Shown piece by piece: positions 57,578-64,000 of a stretch of 64,000 nucleotides of DNA. Made by a program: the position numbers and the translations under genes. A model generated the notes under the pieces. It saw only the letters and a program-made list of their open reading frames with translations, had not been told where the DNA came from and did no database searches. Source of the DNA: Ailurus styani (Eukaryota > Chordata > Mammalia > Carnivora > Ailuridae); the NCBI GenBank assembly GCA_002007465.1, contig LNAC01000279.1, forward strand, positions 1,174,405 through 1,238,404, given 5' to 3'. Position 1 is the first letter of the stretch. Every line of letters starts with the position of its first letter.

Positions 57578-59929
57578 CTGAAAGACACCATGGAGGGCTG
57601 CTGGACTAGGTCAGAGAGGGACATGAGGCAGGAGCCTGAGAGGACGAGGCACGTGTGTCCGTGCGCAGGTCTGCACACTTCCCCGCCGCCGCGCTCTGTC
57701 CCCCAGCCCGCACCCCGGGCCCGGATGCCCGCCTGGGACACAGAGGGCCCGAGAAGAAGCCCCATCCCCCCCCCTGCCACTCCCGGCATTCGGAGATTGG
57801 GGGCGGGGGGAGCCCGGAGTGCAAGGGGGGTGGGGCAGAACGATTTCTAAGGAGGAGCCGCACCCTGCAGCCTCCTCTCTCGGGCTCGGCTCTCCTTCCT
57901 GCAGCGCCCCATGCTGCAGCTCCCGATGCCGCCCCCGGGTGCCCTTGTGGCCTGGGCGGGTGGCGCCTGCACCATGCCCCATGTCCGCTGTTTCTAGAAG
58001 TACACAAGCCTGGGGGGCACGGCCTCCTCCACCCAGACTCTAAAAGATGGGGCCACCGGAGCCGCATGACCCAGGGAGCGGGGGCTGGCAGGTGGGGGCT
58101 GCAGTGGGCTGTGCCCTCAAAGCCATCAAGCTGGAGCCCCGGGCCAGGGCCCCCAAGGTTCCAATTTGGTCGGCCCCGTCACCCCATCCTTCCTTCCACA
58201 GGCTCCCCTTCGGGATGGGAATGTCTGTCCTGTGCGCCGCCCTCGCATTCAGGACAGCCTCACAGCTGGAGTGGAGTGTGCTCAGCATGACCAGCCCGGG
58301 GGTCTCCCCGACCCCCGACTTAGAAGAGATTCAGATCGGACTTTGGACTCCGACTTGGGAGCAGACGCGGGAACGAGTTAAAACCCGGGCTGTTGGGATG
58401 GAGCGAATGTATTTCTCCTGCGAGAAGGACGTGACTTTTAGGGACCAGGAGGGAGTGGCTAGGGTCTGAAGGTGCTCCCCTGAAGTCCATAGGCTGAAGC
58501 CCCCCGGAAAGGTGATGGCCGTCGCCAGCGGGGCCTCTGGGAGGTGATCAGGGCAGGAGGGGGCACCCTCGTGACTGCGGTCAGTGCCCTTATGAAGGAG
58601 ACTCCGGGGAGCCCTCTTGCCCCTTCCCCGCGGTGAGGACCCAGAAGGGGCCCCCACCGCCTGCACTGGCAACCCGGTCTCAGCTTCGGGCTCCAGGGCT
58701 GTGAGAATCGACTGCTATTTCCAAGCTGCCGGGCCCTCGGGTTCAGCAGCCCGAGCCTGAGACACTGGCCCGACCCCCCTCTCCTCCCCTCCCCTCCTCC
58801 GCCCTCCCTCACCCCACAGTCCGGGCCCTGGAAGTCTGGAAACCCAGGGCTGACCATGACCTTACAGAGTCCCCCCTTCAACCTTCTCAGAGGTTCTCCC
58901 CCAAATCCGACCCCAGTCCCTGTCTTCACATTTCCCCCGAAGCAGTTGTGGTCACCCTGGTTCGCAGCTCTGATTCTCCACATGCAACGGCACAGGGGTG
59001 CTTTAAGAACCTTTTGAAAAGAAAGGACTTCCAGGAAGACAGGCGCGCGGACACAGAAACACATAGAAGGCGTCAGCACACGGGCCTGTCCCCCAAAGTA
59101 CACGTCTAGGGGCTCACTGTGAAACGCCTTCCACTTTGCTGCTGCATGTTTGGAAGTTTTTACTTAAAAGGTAGGAAAAAAACCCAAAGCACAATCAATG
59201 GACTCAAAAACCAGAACACAAAGGTATAAACAAATGATAAATATGTGAAATCAAGGTAGCTATATACCTGTTTCTGAAATACCAAAAAAAAAGAAAAGAA
59301 AAAGACATCTGTAGATGTCATTTGGCACAGGACCCCTGGCGGGAATGTGAGGCTGTCGCCACAGAGCAACTGGGCCTGGACGGGCCGGACCGAGCGGGGC
59401 GGATGCCCAAAACTGAGCAGGGGCACTGAGTGATCCTCAGGAGGGGAGAGGTCGGAAGGGGCTGCCAGCCATGAGTCCAGGAGCACGGGGAGGGGGCCCC
59501 ACGGCAGCTTCTGGGCCCGGGCGGCACCTCCTCCCCAGGCCCCCGCAATCCAGGGGGAAAGACGGGGCCCCCGGCTGTGTTGGGACTAGACCCAAGTCCA
59601 AACAGAGTGACGGGACCGAGGACTGAGCCTGGTACCAGCCCCCGGGGCCAGAACCGTGGGAACTCCCCAAGGCAGGCCCTCCTCCTACCCGCCGCCCAGC
59701 CCAGCTGCAAAGGCCCAAGCAACAGACTTCCTATGTGAGGCGACGGAGCGCGGGCTGGGGGGCCCCACTGCCCGCCCCTCTGCGTCTCCTTCTAAAGCCT
59801 GCGCCTGCTCCCTGCCGTTCCCGGGTCAGGCACCCTCTGAAATCCAGGCTGTGGAAACACTTTCAATACTATAAATAGTAAAACCCGGGAGGAGGGAGGA
59901 AGGTGTCAGCCGACAGCACTGGTCCCAGG
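57578..59929 (-). other. TRPM2: TRPM2 5' intron region
   Basis: Between the first coding exon and the CpG island. Apart from the LTR-like piece at 58470-58730 I see no exon. 59150-59310 is locally AT-rich. Confidence 0.5.
58470..58730 (+). mobile_element. Old MaLR-like LTR fragment
   Basis: TGAAGTCCATAGGCTGAAGC, then GGGGCCTCTGGGAGGTGATC, CAGTGCCCTTATGAAGGAGA and CTCTTGCCCCTTCC run in the order of the common MLT1-type repeat. Confidence 0.55.
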
Positions 59930-60620
59930 GTCGTGCGGGTGCGGGTGGGGGTGGGGAAGCTGCGGTCAGCGCTCAAGTCCCAAACGGGCCAAGTTCCGGA
60001 TCTGCCCAGGTCTGGGTAAGGCGCCCCCGACAGACCGGGCCCCGGCCTTGCCGCTCCGCGCCTGCAGCCCGCGTCCCTGCACCCCGCGCTCCCACCTGCG
60101 CCCAGGCCCGCATCCCCGCCCCCGAGCTCGCCCTGGACCCTGCGCCCCCGCGGCGCCCCGGCTTGTGCCCCGCGCCGGCTCCCGCACTGGGCGAGCACCT
60201 AGGTCCCCGCAGCCGGAGGCGCGCGCACCCTAGCCTGCACTCCGCTCTGATTGTGCCTGCAGCCCTGCGCACGCCCGGACTCCAGGACGCCCTCCTCCTC
60301 CCCACCCCGCCCGCGCCGGTCCTGCTACCTGTCTACCTGTCTCCGCGCCCGGGAGTAGTTCATCCCCGCGCGGGCGGGGCAGCCCGTACCTGCGCGGAGC
60401 GGGCGTGTCCCCGCGTCACTCGCGCCGCTGCGTAGGACTGCCAGCCGGCCCCGCGGGGCCGCCCGCATCTCGGGCTGAGCGTGCGCCCCGCGCGGTCCCC
60501 GCAGCCCGCAGCCGCGCTCTGCGTCACTGGCCCAGAGGCTCAGCCTGCGGAGTCCGCGCCACCGCGAGGGAGCCAAGGACGCGCGCGGGCTCGGAGATGG
60601 TCTGCCTGCCGGCAGGTTCC
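59930..60620 (-). promoter_or_regulatory. TRPM2: CpG island, probable TRPM2 promoter
   Basis: Dense CpG and GC boxes, with no coding frame that fits a known protein. It sits 2.5-3.2 kb upstream of the first coding exon, which suits the noncoding first exon known for mammalian TRPM2. Minus-strand donors include CGCAG|GTACGG (exon edge 60390) and two CAG|GTAG sites at about 60326-60340. The start site itself cannot be read from sequence. Confidence 0.6.
60390..60560 (-). other. TRPM2: Candidate noncoding first exon of TRPM2
   Basis: Proposed from the strong donor GCGCAG|GTACGG at 60389-60388 inside the CpG island. The right (5') edge is arbitrary. No transcript evidence is available. Confidence 0.3.
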
Positions 60621-62440
60621 ACCTTCCCACGACCCCTAGGCCCGGCTCTCGGGCAGGTGCTGCCTCCCCAGGGCTGGTGGCCAGCTTCTCTGAAAGGCCG
60701 GGCTGAGCAGCACGTCTCCCCAAGCCCTGAGCGGGGCTGGGCTGGAGGGGGGATGGGGTGGGGGCTCAGGCGGTAGGTAGGCAGGACAGGGGACCCAAGC
60801 GGGCCTGGAGCCAGGGCGAGCCGCCTCCCCTCCAGGCCTCAGAACCTCGTCCACCAAGAGTCCCGCAGCCACCCTCACCCCAGTCTTGCCGGCAGGGCCC
60901 AGAGCCCTGGACCGTTCCCAGTAAGGCAGGACCCGAGGGAGCAGGAGGGGCCCCAAGGCTCTAACCACAGAGCAGCCGTGTGACAGGTGCTGGCCACAGG
61001 CCCCCACAGATGTCTAAACTGCACGCCGGCGGCCCTGGCCCTGCTCAGTCCTCCTGACTGGAGGAACGAACAACGAGGAATTCTGACCCCCTTCCCCCCA
61101 AAAAAGCTGACTGCAGCTTTCCCAAAGGGCCAAACCACCCCCCACGGGGCTCTCACCTCAAAAAGGCCACTGTCCTCTCCTTCCCAGCCACCAGCCCACA
61201 GTGCCCCGCAGCCACTCCGGGGCCCTGGGCCTCACTGGCCAGGGGGCGGGGGACTGCCGCTGACCCCTGGCTGCCTGGCCACCCCCCTCACTTCCTCCCC
61301 TGGCTGTGCTGACCTAGTATCCAGATGCCTGCCCACAACATCCTCCACGGGAAGGCCCCCAGCCTTTATCTGCCCCTGCCTCGCCACAGAGGGACCAGCC
61401 ACAGTGCCGTGGGTCCACGGGTCCGCTGTCGCACTGTCCCACACTCTGGGGGTCTCTGTGCAGCCTGGGGAAGGTGTCAGGACCCATCAGAGCCCCTCGT
61501 ATAAGGCAGTCCTTGATGGATTTCTCACGACGCTGCGATGGGCACAGACGTGGCTGGAGCCCTCTCCCAAAGCAGCTGGCACCACGGGGATAGTGGGCAG
61601 CAGGGAGCGTGACCGCCGCTGACACCGACGTCCCACCTGCCGGGGGCCAGCCCACCTGTCACTGCCGCATCTGAGCCCGCCAGCTCGGGCATTCGCAGGA
61701 GTAAGCTCGCGGCCGCTGCTGCCACCCCGGAGGGGGTCCGAGGCCCCAGGAAGCCGGCCGAGGAAGCAGAGACCAGCAGAGTCCACAGCTGTGTCCGGAC
61801 CCCGGGCGGCGCTCCTTCCCTGGGCTGCCTGCGGGCCTGAGCCGTCTGAGTGAGTAACACACGCGGTGCGTGTGCGCGTTAATATTTCATGCCCCAGGAA
61901 CAGTCGCTGCGTGCTGGCGGGTGGCACGGCCAGCCAACCGCGCGCTTCCCAGTAGCCCAGGGCCCTGCGGGAACGTCGGCCCGGGGGGGGGAGGTCGTGC
62001 CCGCGACGGGCCGCTGACCCGACACCGTGCTTGCGCCGTGCCCCCCGTGGCTCCTTCCCCTCTAAAGAGAAACCACACATTTCACAAGAAGGCCACGGCC
62101 CATCTGCCGGGACGCTGTTGCAAGAGCACTTACGAAACATGCTTCCCATAACAATAAAAAGGCCTTCGTCCATGAAGCAGGACCGCAGAGGGCACTGATG
62201 CTGACTGCACATCGTCTCAAGTTCAGGGAAGGGAAATGCGACGCAGAGGACTTTCTCCGACATGGACAACATGCCCGAGATAAAGAGCTCTGGCAGCAAA
62301 GAGAAAACCACAATCCGTGCAGAAGGGAGCCTTCTGACCGCCTGGCATCGCGCTCGGGTCGTGAATGATGCAGAGGAGCAGAGCGGCTGCGCTGCGGGTC
62401 CCGGGGGGGCGGGGGGGTCCGCAGGCTGCAGAGACGGCAC
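60621..62440. other. Upstream intergenic, no gene recognised
   Basis: GC-rich with shadow frames. In human the divergent neighbour is CFAP410, about 11 kb away, so it should lie beyond the window. No CFAP410 exon was seen. Confidence 0.5.
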
Positions 62441-62640
62441 GGCCAGCATCTAGGGCAGGGGCTGCAAACCTCTCTCCGGCCACGTGGCAAATCTGCAGGA
62501 CTCTCAGGCCCAGGGTCTCCTCTTAGCTGCCCAACGGGGCCCCTGCCGCCGGGAAGCAGCCGCTGGCCGCAGGGGAACGGACGGTGTGGCTGGGTGCCAA
62601 TAAAACTTTATTTACAAAAACAGGTGGTGGCCCTTTGTGG
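62440..62640 (+). mobile_element. Old interspersed repeat fragment
   Basis: GGGCAGGGGCTGCAAACC and AATAAAACTTTATTTACAAA are pieces of a common mammalian repeat; the family was not determined. The AATAAA is part of the repeat. Confidence 0.45.
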
Positions 62641-63289
62641 GCCCCTGGTCTCCAGCAAGCGCCGAGAGAGGGGGGCTTCGTGCCGGGGACACCGCTGTTT
62701 TCCTTCCTCTCTTCCTGTCCGAGCCCAGCAGGCCGGCTGCCTTCCCGGACGCTCGTGGTAAAGGACTCGCCATGAGATGCAGAGGGGACGAGGGGGCGAC
62801 ACGGGGAGCGGGCGGCGAGCCTGTCCCTCAGGAGCACAGCCGCTGCCCGCCCTGGTCTCGGCAGGCCTGCCCGCGCGCTCCCCGGCACACGGGGATGGGG
62901 ACACAGCTGAAGTGGCCCCAGGGCCCGCAGGACCGCTCAGGTCACCGCAGGAGATGACGCACGCTGGCCGCTCCTCCCGCTGCAGCCGTGTTCCGTGGTC
63001 TGTCGCGGGGATCTGACACACGCCTGCGGCCCGTCCTTCCCAACCTCTCCGGGTGCCGGCTGGGGCACCTGCTTGCGGGCACCCCCCTTGCCGAGCTCCA
63101 CACCGCGCTCCCCACACCCGTTTGCAGTCCCCCCAATGCGACGTGCCAGGGAACCTTCTCATGCCCACCCCCTGATGAGGGATCTGTGACTCAGGGAGAC
63201 GGAGGACCATCCCCAGGACCCCGGCAGGGTCCAAAGGCACCTGCAGACCCAGCGTTCATCTCGGCTGGCCCAGCCCCAGGCATTTCCTG

Positions 63290-63620
63290 GAGCCTTACCG
63301 TGCCCGGAACCTGTTTAGGGGTGACGGCTCCAGGAGAACAGGAACCCAGGCCTCCACGGGCAGAACGGCATCGACAGCTTCAGGTTGCGTGTCACAAACA
63401 TGGAGGAACTCAGCGGGGCAGGAGCTGGAGAATAAGGGGGTCAACCTCAGGGGAGAGCAGGTGCAAAGGCCCTGAGGTGAACTCAAGTCTGTGTGCTTAG
63501 CGAACAATAGGAGGGCCACCGAGACCGGCAGAGTGTGCCAGGGGAGTGTGGCAAGAGATGAGGGAGGCAAAGGCAGGGGCCAGACCATGAAGGGCCTTCT
63601 GGCAGGGAAGCAGGTCCCTT
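63290..63620 (+). mobile_element. Possible ancient repeat fragment
   Basis: GTGCAAAGGCCCTGAGGTGA, then GGCCAGACCATGAAGGGCCT recall a widespread diverged mammalian repeat. No coding frame of note. The rest to 64000 shows nothing. Confidence 0.35.
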
Positions 63621-64000
63621 GGGCTGACGCAGTGTTGTTTGGGACCCTGTGCTGGTGGGTCAGACCACCAGGGAACCTCAGACCGCGGCGCTGGCTGAGG
63701 GCCCATAGGCAGGAAGGGCAAGCCCAGGCCCAGAACATGTCCGTTCTGTGGGAAGGCACTGCTGTCCTGGTCCTTGCTGGCCTCTGTCTGGGCCTCCCTG
63801 GCCTCGCCCCTTGCGATCCACCTGCAGCCGGAGCTGCTCGGGACCGACGCCGATGGATGCCAACTGGCCGGGAATTTCCCTCCCGAGCTGTCCAGCGCCT
63901 TGTCCGTGCTGGGTGCCCCTGGTGGGCCTTAACGGGGGGCGTGAGGATTTCCACCTCGCTGTTTCCAGGTCCCCTTGTCTCTGGGTTCCCGGTCTTCCTC

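Noticed and set aside
62585..62610. AATAAA near 62.6 kb as a poly(A) site of a neighbouring gene
   Set aside because: It lies in a common interspersed repeat (AATAAAACTTTATTTACAAA), and no exon precedes it.

Overview
The window is vertebrate, not microbial: GC-rich DNA with spliced exons, LINE-1 copies, and five tRNA-Lys-derived CAN-SINEs, which are restricted to Carnivora. The SINE at 31812-32002 has the long CT-rich linker before its AAATAAAT tail that I associate with mustelids (ferret, mink, marten, badger, otter). I call the source a caniform carnivore, probably a mustelid.

One protein-coding gene fills most of the window: TRPM2, on the minus strand, from a CpG island near 60.4 kb to a poly(A) signal near 9.87 kb. 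All 32 coding exons could be placed base by base. Every phase joins, there is no frameshift or internal stop, and the spliced frame is 4,437 nt (1,478 codons plus stop) from the first in-frame ATG. Counting from the position of the human start codon, which reads ACG here, the protein is 1,501 residues against 1,503 in human. Exons 1-14 (numbered by coding exon) encode the N-terminal TRPM homology regions, 15-20 the six membrane segments and pore, 21-23 the TRP helix and coiled coil, and 25-32 the C-terminal NUDT9-H domain. TRPM2 is a Ca2+-permeable cation channel opened by ADP-ribose and Ca2+. The ADP-ribose-contacting arginines, the S2-S3 calcium site and the pore-loop cysteine pair are all conserved.

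Layout from left to right. 1-540: CpG-rich DNA, probably the promoter side of the next gene (LRRC3 by human synteny), with no coding exon seen. 590-5110: an antisense LINE-1 interrupted by a SINE, an LTR-like piece and a younger sense LINE-1. 5110-9850: intergenic. 9850-10987: TRPM2 3' UTR. 10988-57424: TRPM2 coding exons and introns, carrying several GC-rich minisatellites, LINE-1 blocks (23.5-25.1, 48.1-50.4 and 51.2-52.5 kb), four assembly gaps and an intronic CpG island at 53 kb. 57425-60620: TRPM2 5' region and promoter CpG island. 60620-64000: upstream intergenic DNA with old repeats.

There is no sign of a new multi-gene system. The most interesting local signals are a 60-bp tandem array that copies the splice donor of coding exon 5 four times in an open frame, the ATG-to-ACG change at the canonical start, a GC-AG intron after coding exon 6, a pore-filter variant, and a perfect 56-bp inverted repeat flanking an assembly gap. 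Coordinates were worked out by eye; functional statements rest on recalled human TRPM2 and not on a database search.
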